A stretch of DNA of 64,000 nucleotides from an uncultured Succinivibrio sp. (GTDB lineage: Bacteria; Pseudomonadota; Gammaproteobacteria; Enterobacterales; Succinivibrionaceae): positions 22,796 to 86,795 of the forward strand of contig CAKQDA010000009.1 in assembly GCA_934218695.1 (NCBI GenBank), written 5' to 3'. The notes under the pieces are model-generated. The model saw only the letters and a list, made by a program, of their open reading frames with translations, had not been told where the DNA came from and did no database searches. Shown here piece after piece: positions 8,694 to 17,317 of this stretch (the first letter of the stretch is position 1; the number at the start of each line of letters is the position of its first letter). Both the position numbers and the translations under genes were made by a program.

Positions 8694-9884
8694 ATGTCAT
8701 GCTCAATTACCATTGATTATCACAAACATTCAACAAAAGCCTTACTTTTAGGTTCAGGAGAACTTGGAAAGGAAGTTGCAATCGAACTTATCCGTTACGG
8801 TATCGATGTAACTGCTTGTGACAGGTATGACAATGCACCTGCAATGCAGGTTGCTCAGAACAGAGCTGTCATTGATATGCGTGATCCAGATGAACTTGAG
8901 AAACTTATTTTAAAAATTAATCCAGACTACATTATTCCAGAAATTGAGGCTATTTCAACAGAAACTCTTTTATCATTAGAAGAACGTGGCTTTAACGTTG
9001 TTCCTTCTGCAAGAGCTGCAAACATCACCATGAACAGAGAAGCTATCAGAACCTTAGCCGCTGAAGAGCTGTCTCTTCCAACATCACCATATTTCTTTGC
9101 ATCATCTGTTGAAGAGGTTAAAGAGAATATCCATAAAATTGGATTTCCCTGCATCATGAAACCAATTATGAGTTCTTCAGGAAAAGGTCAGAGCGTCTTA
9201 AAATCAGAAGCTGATATTGAGAACTCATTCAAAGAGGCTATAGAGCATGGCCGAGGCGGTTTAGGTCGCGTTATTGTCGAAGGCTTTGTCCAGTTTGACA
9301 GAGAAATTACACTGCTTACAGTAAATGCTGTTGACGGAATTCATTTCTGTGAAGCTGTAGGACATCATCAGGTTAACGGTGATTACCATGAATCCTGGCA
9401 GCCAGAGCCATTATCTGAAGAAGTTTTAATGGAAGCCAAAAGAATTGCTTCTGCAGTTGTAAGTGCACTTGGAGGTTACGGTATTTTTGGAGTTGAACTG
9501 TTTATCTGCGGAAATAAGGTTATCTTCTCCGAACTGTCTCCTCGTCCTCATGATACTGGTATGGTTACAATGATCTCTCAGGACATGTCAGAATTTGCCC
9601 TGCATGTTAGAGCTCTTTTAGGTCTGCCTATCGGTAAGATCACTTTTTACGGACCTTCAGCATCTGCTGCACTGCTAGCTGTTGGCACTGGTGACGACAT
9701 TATATATAAAGATCTTGACAAAGCACTGTCTGTTGCGCCTTCTTCACAGTTGAGAATTTTCGGTAAACCTGACATCAATGGTGAAAGACGTATGGGAGTA
9801 TGTCTGTCTCGCGGTAAGACTGTTGAGGAAGCAGTAGAAAACGTTAAAAAGATGAGATCACAGATTTCATTTGATATTGAGTAA
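8694..9884 (+). CDS. purT: Formate-dependent phosphoribosylglycinamide formyltransferase PurT
   Basis: ATP-grasp enzyme that formylates GAR with formate and ATP in purine synthesis. ATG 8694 is chosen because AAGGAG (8681-8686) lies just upstream and the product then starts like PurT; the frame is open further upstream, but that part overlaps the pdxB start and has no family match. The 396-residue product contains [19 protein letters not shown], the ATP-grasp segment [19 protein letters not shown]-type substrate residues around [10 protein letters not shown], and [11 protein letters not shown] near the C-terminal third. Use of formate suits an anaerobe. Confidence 0.95.
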   Translation: MSCSITIDYHKHSTKALLLGSGELGKEVAIELIRYGIDVTACDRYDNAPAMQVAQNRAVIDMRDPDELEKLILKINPDYIIPEIEAISTETLLSLEERGFNVVPSARAANITMNREAIRTLAAEELSLPTSPYFFASSVEEVKENIHKIGFPCIMKPIMSSSGKGQSVLKSEADIENSFKEAIEHGRGGLGRVIVEGFVQFDREITLLTVNAVDGIHFCEAVGHHQVNGDYHESWQPEPLSEEVLMEAKRIASAVVSALGGYGIFGVELFICGNKVIFSELSPRPHDTGMVTMISQDMSEFALHVRALLGLPIGKITFYGPSASAALLAVGTGDDIIYKDLDKALSVAPSSQLRIFGKPDINGERRMGVCLSRGKTVEEAVENVKKMRSQISFDIE

Positions 9885-9895
9885 TCATGTTTCTA

Positions 9896-9936
9896 AAAGA
9901 TCTCCTAACGTGTATACGGGAGATCTTTTTGTTTTT
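9896..9936 (+). terminator. Rho-independent terminator of purT
   Basis: AAAGATCTCC (9896-9905) pairs with GGGAGATCTTT (9918-9928), followed by a T-rich stretch. Confidence 0.88.
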
Positions 9937-9953
9937 CTATAATGAGAAAATAA

Positions 9954-11943
9954 CAAAGAAATGACATTGACGGCTTAAAAGTTATAGCAATTCTGGCAGT
10001 CGTTTTCTATCACCTATTTGCCCTCTTAAAGTCAGCACATATTTCAGAATCATCCTTATTTAACGGTGGTTTTCTTGGTGTTGATATCTTTTTTGTAATT
10101 TTAGGATTTCTCATCACATCATCAGTCTTTTATAAGTTAAGTACTGACATTTTCTCTGTGCTTGATTTTTATAAGAGACGTTTTTCAAGAATTGTTCCTC
10201 CTCTGATTTTTGTCTGTATCTTCACTTTAATCATAGGTTACTTTCTCCTCTTTCCTGAATTTTATAAAGAGCTTAATATTGAAGTAGCCAATGCTCTTCT
10301 GTTTGTAGGTAATTTTAGATTTGCAAATTCAGGCGGTTACTTTTCATTAGACTCTTCAGACAAGTTACTGTTACATACCTGGTATCTTTGCGTTACCATA
10401 CAGTTCTATGTTCTCTTTCCTTTAATTGTGCTTTTATTAAAAAAAGCATTTTCAAAAGAGAGATTGCCACTTACTGTAACAGGCATCTTTGTTCTGCTAA
10501 CAATAACTTCAGCACTTGTATCTAAAAACGGTAAGGGCTACCTTCTGACACAGTGCCGTATCTTTGAGCTATTCTTTGGCTCAGTTCTGTACTTCTATAA
10601 AGATATAATCTATAGGAAAGTTTTCTCTCTAAATGCAGTACTGCCTTTAGCTGGTGAAGTACTGGGCACTGTAATTATCATTGTATCTGTCTTTACTGTG
10701 GAACTTCAAAACGGTATCTGGACTGTTACTACCTCTTTACCTACCATGCTCGGTACTGCTCTTGTTATTCTCTCTCTCAATAAAAGCTCTGTTTATGATT
10801 TCCTCCTTTAACAGTAATTGGCAGATGTTCATATTCCCTGTATCTGTGGCACTGGCCTTTATTTGTCTTTGCTCTAAGATGCGGTTATACAGACACCGTA
10901 CTGAACTGTTCAGCCGTTATTCTGGTAATTCTTATCTTTACAGCTCTGTCATACCAGCTTGTAGAAAAAAGGAAATTTGACTATAGAGTTACTCTAACTC
11001 TCTTTTTAATCTGCTTTGCCTCATATTTTTATTTTCAACATAATGATGGTAAAAACTATTTATCTGCGTACATGCGTACAGAAAGTAACTCAGATCTCTA
11101 TAAAATCGACATAAAAGATCCTGACTATATACCTTCAGTTACAAGATATAGTGAGTTAAGCTACGTCACTCATTCTGGATATCAGAAAGAAAAACCTAAT
11201 ATTTTTATGATTGGAGATTCACACGCTGATCATTACCGTTACTATGTAAACAATATTAATAAACTTCCTGTCTATTTCAAAGTTCTACATGCGACTTTTG
11301 CATATGGACCAAATTTTTACTGTCTTAAAGATAAATTCTTTACAGATACAACTGTAAGAAAAGCATACTTTAACGCCTATACAGACATTCTAAACAAATT
11401 AAAACAAGGTGATAAAGTAATACTCACTAACCGCTGGGACGTGCAATACAACCTCTATATGAAAGAGTTTTCCTTAAAAGATACTACTGAAAACTATAAA
11501 AAATTCTTACTTGATGATCTCGCTTTTGAAATTGACAAACGAAAGATCTCAATTTCTATCTTGTGTCCGAAGGTATTATTACAAGCAAAGCTCTTGTGAA
11601 CTGTCTAAAGCTTGATCTTAAGAATTCATTTCTGGAAAAGATCATTGATAAAACAAAATGTTATAGCACACCTAACAGGCTGGGAGAGAAATTCTCTCTC
11701 ACTAATAACGCTTTAAAAGAATTTGCCTTATACCGTGATAACGTTTTTTATATTGACAGAAATGTGCCTTTGGAGTTAGGTAATGGATTTTATAAGACCT
11801 ACAGTGATAATGGTGATCCGTTATTTGTTGATGACAACCACTATAGTGCTGTAGGCGACAATATTGTAGGTAAGTACATTTTTGTTACAGTATTAAAATA
11901 TAATTTAGTACCCAAACGATCCCGAACATGCTCACAAAAATGA
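9954..11943 (+). pseudogene. Acyltransferase-3 / SGNH hydrolase fusion (OafA-type), frameshifted
   Basis: Membrane O-acyltransferase that would modify a surface polysaccharide. The first frame (open from 9954 with no ATG, GTG or TTG in a sensible place) reads DIDGLKVIAILAVVFYHL, FLGVDIFFVILGFLIT and LLHTWYLCVTIQFYVLFP, all acyltransferase-3 signatures. It ends at TAA 10809-10811; homology continues one frame over with YSLYLWHWPLFVF and LVEKRKFDYR, then the SGNH nucleophile block MIGDSHADHY. A second shift near 11560-11570 moves to a third frame containing the terminal DDNHYSAVGDN (Asp/His of the triad). Two frameshifts plus a lost start codon make it non-functional. The original protein was roughly 650 residues. 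Confidence 0.85.
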
Positions 11944-11970
11944 TGTAATTCGAGAAGTAAGTTTATAAAT

Positions 11971-12080
11971 ACATCTGCATCATAATGAGAAAACTGTCTG
12001 ATGACAGTTTTCTTCAGTAAATGGAAGATACGAGATGAAATAGAGAAAGAAAGGAACTTTACGACCGTATTCCTTATCAG
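11971..12080 (-). mobile_element. Short duplicate fragment of the ISAs1-like element
   Basis: About 110 bp closely match 14560-14672 inside the dead insertion sequence; the core run from TCTGATGACAG to AATGGAAG is identical, and similarity continues through GAGATGAAAT. It encodes part of the transposase C-terminal region on the minus strand, the same orientation as the larger relic, and ends about 20 bp from the stop codon of the intact nuclease gene. Confidence 0.7.
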
Positions 12081-12102
12081 CTATTTGGGCTGTTAATCTT
12101 CC

Positions 12103-13962
12103 TTACTTCAATTTTTTGAAAGTCACTATACAGTCCTTCCTGCAGAACACTATACCGTAAGCATAGATGTCAGTTATCTTTGATACCTTTGTGAATGATA
12201 AGGCATAGTTCTTCTCTTCAATCTGAGATAGAGCCTCGGCTGCAAGCTCATCCATTTCCTCATCTTTTGAAGTGGCTTTAATCTCAATGATTACAGCCTT
12301 AGAATTGCGTTCTGTCTTAAAGGTAATATCTGCATAACCGTTACCTGATTCATAGTTTGAACGGAACTCAGAAATAAGACCTTCACAGCCTGAAAAGATT
12401 CCGTTTAAAAAGCCATGGTAGAAATTCTCTAAAGGTGCTTTAGTGGCACTGTCTCTTACGGAGACATACTTTTGCAGCATGTCAAAAAAGATATCAGAGA
12501 TATTCTTTGTATTTCCATTTGCAAGAGCAGATATGAGTTTGTCGGGAAGACTGTCTTTACTTACAACATTGGAAAATCTTTCTTTAATGTTGTCAGTAAA
12601 ACATTCTCTGATTTTCAGATTTGGTATTCTTGCAAAGACGTTTTTATTGGTTTGACCGTCTTTATTGAGCTCTTCTTCCGTTGTCTTATCCCAGTCTAAG
12701 GTTAAATATCCTGTATGCAGTAGAAGTGACCAGAAGTCATCAGACTTGTGCTGTGACAGACAGTCATAGTTCATGGAATCATTGAGACTGAAACTTATTG
12801 TCTTACCGTCAATTAAGTCCTGCATCTTCTGAGTGTCGGTATCGGTAAGATATCCTAAATATTCATAGACAGCATGGCCTGAGGTTGTGGCGGCCCAGTA
12901 GTTGTCAGCCTTTACAAGCTCTTTATGTCCGCTTAAATTATTTTTATAGTTCTCATCAATGAAATTTATAACATCCCATGGACAGAACATCTCTTTGTCA
13001 CAGAACCTGTATCCGTCATAGCTGTTTTTAACAAGCTCAGCATACTCATCCATCTCATAATCTTTTAATGCCTTTAAGGTCTCTTCCTTGGTAAAGCCTA
13101 TAATGCCTGTAAGAGCCAGATTCTGTGAGGTAACTGTATTTACCTTAAGATTGTTCACTCCTGTAAAGATACTGTTTTTAGCTACCTTTAAGCAGCCTGT
13201 CATTATCACTTTACCTATGACTGGCAGAAGGGTGTCAGGATCTTTTTGTGGGTCTTTTAGAAAGTCTAAAAATGATGAGATTAAGGTTACCATTTCTTTG
13301 TGGTAACCATTTTCCTGAGCTTTGGCTAAAGGTACATCATACTCATCGATTAGTATATATACAGGCTGTCTGAAGTGCTTGTATAGCATTGAGGATAATG
13401 ATTTGATAGCTGAGGTTGTATATGACTTGGCTTTTGTATCAGCATTTTTCAGATAGTCACTGCTTGATATCTTTGCATATGTATCTCTGTCATCATCGTT
13501 TAGTGCAGGACTGTCCTTTAAAAAACTGAATTCCTGAGCTTTTAATGCTACAACTTCAGCAAGTTTCAGATATGCATCCTCAAAATTATCGCCTTGCACA
13601 TTCTTTAGGGTAATGCAAATAACAGGAAACTTACCCATGTACTTTTCACAGAATTCTTTGTCCTCTGTTATTTTTGTTCCATGAAAGAGTTGATTGTGTA
13701 GTGTGATGTCTCCTGAATTGTGACTGTCTATCTTCAGGAAGGCTTCGAACATATTCATGAGCAGAGTCTTGCCAAAACGTCTTGGTCTTGTAAAGAGCAG
13801 TACTGCAGAACTATCAGGCTCAGTTTTACCGTCTGAAGGTATTTCCTCTGAGAATACTGTCTTCAGATAAGCGGTTTTATCTACATAGTAACGGTTAGAG
13901 GTTCTTACCTTAGCAAAGTTATCGTAACCTGTAGGCAGTGACTGAAATATTTTGTTGCTCAT
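12103..13962 (-). CDS. AAA-ATPase-like / PD-(D/E)XK nuclease, intact copy
   Basis: The only undamaged member of the family in the window (619 residues). Order of elements: start MSNKIFQSLPTGYDNF, conserved YYVDKTAYLK (about residues 26-35), P-loop-like LLFTRPRRFGKT (about 55-66), Walker B-like YILIDEYDVPLAK (about 205), MTGCLKVAKNSIFTG, FCPWDVINF, and a C-terminal PD-(D/E)XK fold with YADITF and VIIEIKA. Similar proteins are abundant in gut Bacteroidetes, Clostridia and Fusobacteria, but their function is not established; roles in DNA processing or defence are speculation. It sits between two fragments of the same insertion sequence. A TATAAT 34 bp upstream of the ATG probably drives it. Confidence 0.9.
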   Translation of the reverse strand: MSNKIFQSLPTGYDNFAKVRTSNRYYVDKTAYLKTVFSEEIPSDGKTEPDSSAVLLFTRPRRFGKTLLMNMFEAFLKIDSHNSGDITLHNQLFHGTKITEDKEFCEKYMGKFPVICITLKNVQGDNFEDAYLKLAEVVALKAQEFSFLKDSPALNDDDRDTYAKISSSDYLKNADTKAKSYTTSAIKSLSSMLYKHFRQPVYILIDEYDVPLAKAQENGYHKEMVTLISSFLDFLKDPQKDPDTLLPVIGKVIMTGCLKVAKNSIFTGVNNLKVNTVTSQNLALTGIIGFTKEETLKALKDYEMDEYAELVKNSYDGYRFCDKEMFCPWDVINFIDENYKNNLSGHKELVKADNYWAATTSGHAVYEYLGYLTDTDTQKMQDLIDGKTISFSLNDSMNYDCLSQHKSDDFWSLLLHTGYLTLDWDKTTEEELNKDGQTNKNVFARIPNLKIRECFTDNIKERFSNVVSKDSLPDKLISALANGNTKNISDIFFDMLQKYVSVRDSATKAPLENFYHGFLNGIFSGCEGLISEFRSNYESGNGYADITFKTERNSKAVIIEIKATSKDEEMDELAAEALSQIEEKNYALSFTKVSKITDIYAYGIVFCRKDCIVTFKKLK

Positions 13963-13995
13963 GTCGTTTTTCCAAAATATATTTTTTCTAAAATG

Positions 13996-14001
13996 ATTAT
14001 A
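13996..14001 (-). promoter_or_regulatory. Probable -10 box of the intact nuclease gene
   Basis: Reads TATAAT on the minus strand, 34 bp before the ATG, mirroring the arrangement before the copy at 946. No good -35 is evident. Confidence 0.45.
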
Positions 14002-14130
14002 CCTTAGATTTTAAAGATGACTCTAAAATGCAGACATTAATTGCTTTCTTTACTTTATTTTATACACAAAAGGTATTGCGAATAATGGTTCGACATATCT
14101 TTAATTCATAGGCATTGTGTTATCATTAGT

Positions 14131-14182
14131 TAATGAAATTTTTCGACAACAAAACGATCTCGACCAAGATCACAAAATGATG
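14131..14182 (+). repeat. Left terminal inverted repeat of the dead insertion sequence
   Basis: Aligned with the reverse complement of 15756-15807, roughly three quarters of the 52 positions agree, with an uninterrupted 14-base run GATCACAAAATGAT at the inner edge. Confidence 0.7.
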
Positions 14183-14296
14183 TGGGTTGATATCGCTTTT
14201 TTTAAAGCCATCAGTAAACCTGATGTGATGTTCTTTGACAATGTGTTTTTCTCTTGAATTTTAAGGGTAAATGTTAGTTCTGACAAAATGAAATTC

Positions 14297-15676
14297 TCAG
14301 AACTGAGTACTCGGTTCTGATTGGATTGAATATCTTAAAGCTGATTTTGTAGGAGATAAGAGTAGCTTTCCTTGCAGGTCCTTAGTACGGTGTTTTATAT
14401 TGTCATACCCTCGTTTGGACATCTTTTATCTTGCAAAGAAGATGACGTTATAAACCATGGAGTTAAGGCCAATGATTGAAGCTAAATGATTTTCATCACA
14501 GCAGTGCTGCATATCCTGTAACAGAACTGTATCAATGGTATTGTGCTGTGCTTCATACATCCATCTGCTTCTTACTGAAAATACTATCTGATGACAGTTT
14601 TCTTCAGTAAATGGAAGGCTTGAGATGAAATCGAGAGTGGATGTCTCTTTACGGTCATCTTCCTTGTCATCTCTAAAATATTTTTCAGCCTCTTTATAAA
14701 CTCAGAGCACTGTTCTGGTATTAGGCAGGATTTTGTCTTTAGTAAGAATATCGTTACCGTCTTTATCTTTTAAATTATAAAGAGCTTCAACAGGAACGAT
14801 ATTGTAGGTTCTCTCTTCAATACGTGAGCCTTCCTTATCTGTTCTTACCTCATGGTAATTAGAACTGGTATTTAGAGTTTTATCAGTAAGAGATGAAATA
14901 TACTTTTCCATTGCCATAACTACAGGTCTGTTTGAAAGGTTGGTTTTAACAGCCATGATGTAGTCAAGGTGTCTTGAGTTTAGAAACTCTATCATTTCGA
15001 TAAAGGCAGATACTTCATTGTTCTTGGCTTTTACCATACTGTAGCTTATGACATTGAGTGCACTGCAGCAGTCAGATATATCGTCATCTTCATTCCTAAT
15101 GTTATGAACGAGCTCATAAGCTTCAATTCAGGCATCAGAAAAGTACTGTCTGAACAATGATGAGAACTCATCATCAGGTATCATCTTTAAAAAGAACCTA
15201 ATCTCTTCAGCTGATATCATCCATTTAGGTAATGGCATATCAGGTATGATGTACTTAAAGATTGGATTGTAGATAAAGTAGAACACAGCATGTTCTCTGC
15301 AGTCATGGTTGCCACATAGAGATGACAGCATAACTACAAGCAGTACCACATCAGATGTGTAAATGACATAGTCATTTTTCCTTTCATCATACTGAAAGCA
15401 CTTTCGTCTTATGTCATTACGCAATGCATAATGGCTGTGGTAAGAGGTCTCTTTTAAGGAACCGTTCAGCTCGGTCTCGTGCTGTTTCTACCTGATACAT
15501 GTAATCATCAAAGAATGCATCATCCTCAGTATATCCTCTCTCATGAAGAGCCTGTACATACGTTCATTGAAATCTAAATCAGAATCAGAAGGTGCGGAAA
15601 AGCGAGTATGCTGTTTAGCATACTGCTCCAACTCCTGAAACTGAACTGATGATTCAAAGATGTACCTTAAAATCAC
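14297..15676 (-). pseudogene. ISAs1-like transposase with four in-frame stop codons
   Basis: One continuous minus-strand frame of 460 codons from ATG 15676 to TGA 14297-14299, broken by TAG (15488-15490), TGA (15128-15130), TGA (14702-14704) and TAA (14426-14428), without any frameshift. Family-like blocks are VVLLVVMLSSLCGNHDCREH (N-terminal domain), KAKNNEVSAFIEMIEFL, DYIMAVKTN, GSRIEERTYNI and a C-terminal RSRWMYEAQHNTIDTVLLQD. The stretches that normally carry the first two catalytic Asp residues (DGK and DA-type motifs) appear shortened, so in-frame deletions are also likely. Assignment to ISAs1 is by motif memory, so a related DDE family is possible. Confidence 0.7.
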
Positions 15677-15755
15677 TGATTAAAAGATAAAAACAAATTG
15701 TCAAAGAACATCCGTAAGGCTTGCTCACTGAAGTTTAAAGTGTAAATCTACCGTC

Positions 15756-15807
15756 AAATCATTTTGTGATCATGATCGGTACGATTTGGTTGTCGTAAAA
15801 TTAAATT
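15756..15807 (-). repeat. Right terminal inverted repeat of the dead insertion sequence
   Basis: Partner of 14131-14182 (see there). Transposase translation would have started about 80 bp inside this end. Confidence 0.7.
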
Positions 15808-15829
15808 AGATGTAAATGAGGATTTTATT

Positions 15830-16021
15830 ATGATGTCTTTAGCTAACTTTAAAAATATGGATCCCTTTATTCTGCTGTCTACTGTAAATATGCAGCTCAG
15901 AGATGAATTCTCAAGTCTTGACGAATTGTGCACAACAAACGATATTGATAAAAACGAGCTCACAGAAAAACTGAAAGCCTCAGGATTTGAGTACAACAAA
16001 GAACAGAACCAGTTCCGATAG
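15830..16021 (+). CDS. Small DUF4250-type protein
   Basis: 63 residues with the family pattern MDPFILLSTVNMQLRDEFSSL, then LCTTNDIDKNELTEKL and a terminal FEYNKEQNQF. These small proteins have no established function. A GAGG motif lies about 8 bp before tandem ATGs at 15830 and 15833; either could start translation. The upstream sequence is the right end of the dead insertion sequence, so the native promoter may have been displaced. The exonuclease I-like gene follows 46 bp downstream and could be cotranscribed. Confidence 0.75.
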   Translation: MMSLANFKNMDPFILLSTVNMQLRDEFSSLDELCTTNDIDKNELTEKLKASGFEYNKEQNQFR

Positions 16022-16067
16022 TACATAATTATATTTCCCGTTTTATTGATCTAAGCTGTCATTTAAA

Positions 16068-17306
16068 ATGATTAACTACGATAGAAAGCTACTTTTTTTA
16101 CTTCCTGAGCCTGTAACCTCACCTGATGATAAATATCCTTCACTGTACTCATTATCATATGTATTAACTGATCTTAATTTTAATATCATTGATAAAAATG
16201 AACTTGTAACCTGTAAAGGGTATGACTACAGACTTCCTAGTCCTAGCTATCTTTTCACTCAAGGAATTGATCCATACTCCATTAAAAATGGACTAAGCAT
16301 CGAAAAATTTTTGGATGAAGCAGAAAAGATCCTGCATAATCCCAATGTAACCATCTTCACCTGGTCTGTTCGAAATTTAAAAATTTTAGAGAGCATGTGT
16401 CTAAGACAGTTCAGAGAAGCTTCAATTCTAGATGGTGTCTATGCACTGACAGATGTTAACAAAGTTTTAAAACTCTCAGAACTTTTTTCTGAAGGAAAAT
16501 GTCTTAACACTGATGCCCTTTTGAAATGTGCATTTAAATACGGCCTCAAAGAAAAAATCTCAATCAACGACAGATTAGGAAGATTAAGATCTCTAATTCA
16601 TATTGTAAAAGAGCTTAGTAAGAATAACACTGCCCTTTTGAACTATATGACAAGACCTCATGCTCAAAAGGCTGAGCAGATCAGTAAAACCATATCTCAG
16701 TCAAAGTTTCTTATTGACTATAACGTAAAAGAACGAGCTGTTGAATTGTTAAAACCTCTGTCTCTCTCTGGTAATGACATAGACGCTTTGTATTTTGATG
16801 GTAATGAAGTAAGACGTAAATACTACAGATTAGATGACTTTGGAGTACTTTCACCTGCAACAGTTCTGACTCCAGAAAGACAAAAACTTGTGAATATATC
16901 TCTTCAGAAAATCACAGATCTATTGAACAGAGCTGATCTTAATACTGTAAAGTGGGATGAAATAATGAACTACTCAAAAGTATTCTTTAAAGATTTTTCT
17001 CAAAAAGAGTACACTGATTACAATAACATCATGAATAACAGCAACAAAGGCTCAGTTGTTAATGCACCTCTTACAATGGGTAATCATTACAGAAATCTTG
17101 TTTTACTGTTCAGAGGAAATAACTATAAGGGAACTCTTTTAGACTCAGAGCTTACAGCCTATTACAGAATATGCGCAGCGATGATAGAAAAACAGCTTCC
17201 AAACTACGCTACAGAACTCAAATATTTATCCAATTCTGTAAATGAAAATTCAGATGAAGAGCTAAAACTCATCGGCGATATAAAGAACTATCCACTTTCT
17301 CTTTAA
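16068..17306 (+). CDS. Exonuclease I (SbcB)-like protein lacking most catalytic residues
   Basis: 412 residues, shorter than the roughly 475 of E. coli ExoI. Resemblance lies in the layout and in LPSPSYLFTQGIDPYSIKNG (compare LPQPGAVLITGITP) and the C-terminal LVLLFRGNNYKGTLLDSE (compare LLFNYRARNFPGTL). The DEDDh active site is largely gone: the FHDYETFG block reads FLLPEPVT (Asp lost, Glu kept), the VRFDDE Asp is lost in VRNLKI, and the AHDAMAD segment reads INDRLGR (His and last Asp lost). The frame is intact with no stops. Nuclease activity therefore seems unlikely; a DNA- or SSB-binding role is possible but is inference. Whether a normal sbcB exists elsewhere cannot be seen here. Confidence 0.65.
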   Translation: MINYDRKLLFLLPEPVTSPDDKYPSLYSLSYVLTDLNFNIIDKNELVTCKGYDYRLPSPSYLFTQGIDPYSIKNGLSIEKFLDEAEKILHNPNVTIFTWSVRNLKILESMCLRQFREASILDGVYALTDVNKVLKLSELFSEGKCLNTDALLKCAFKYGLKEKISINDRLGRLRSLIHIVKELSKNNTALLNYMTRPHAQKAEQISKTISQSKFLIDYNVKERAVELLKPLSLSGNDIDALYFDGNEVRRKYYRLDDFGVLSPATVLTPERQKLVNISLQKITDLLNRADLNTVKWDEIMNYSKVFFKDFSQKEYTDYNNIMNNSNKGSVVNAPLTMGNHYRNLVLLFRGNNYKGTLLDSELTAYYRICAAMIEKQLPNYATELKYLSNSVNENSDEELKLIGDIKNYPLSL

Positions 17307-17317
17307 ATAAAAAAGAC

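Larger units (their letters stand above)
14131..15807 (-). mobile_element. Degraded ISAs1-like insertion sequence with long terminal inverted repeats
   Basis: A region of about 1.68 kb is bounded by imperfect inverted repeats of about 52 bp (14131-14182 and 15756-15807), sharing CGACAAC and GATCACAAAATGAT. Between them lies a single minus-strand transposase frame broken by stop codons. No clear target-site duplication is visible in the immediate flanks. The right end lies just upstream of the ribosome-binding site of the small gene at 15830. Confidence 0.75.

Noticed and set aside
10681..10980. Separate small membrane protein inside the acyltransferase region
   Set aside because: The acyltransferase frame in that segment (YSLYLWHWPLFVF) is in a different phase and matches the family; the other frame is a shadow.
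14080..14100. tRNA-like GGTTCGA box
   Set aside because: No cloverleaf arms can be formed around it; no tRNA gene was found anywhere in the window.
946..15676. Stop-codon reassignment (for example TGA or TAA read as an amino acid)
   Set aside because: All intact genes in the window lack internal TGA, TAA and TAG and end with them normally; stops occur only inside genes with other signs of decay.
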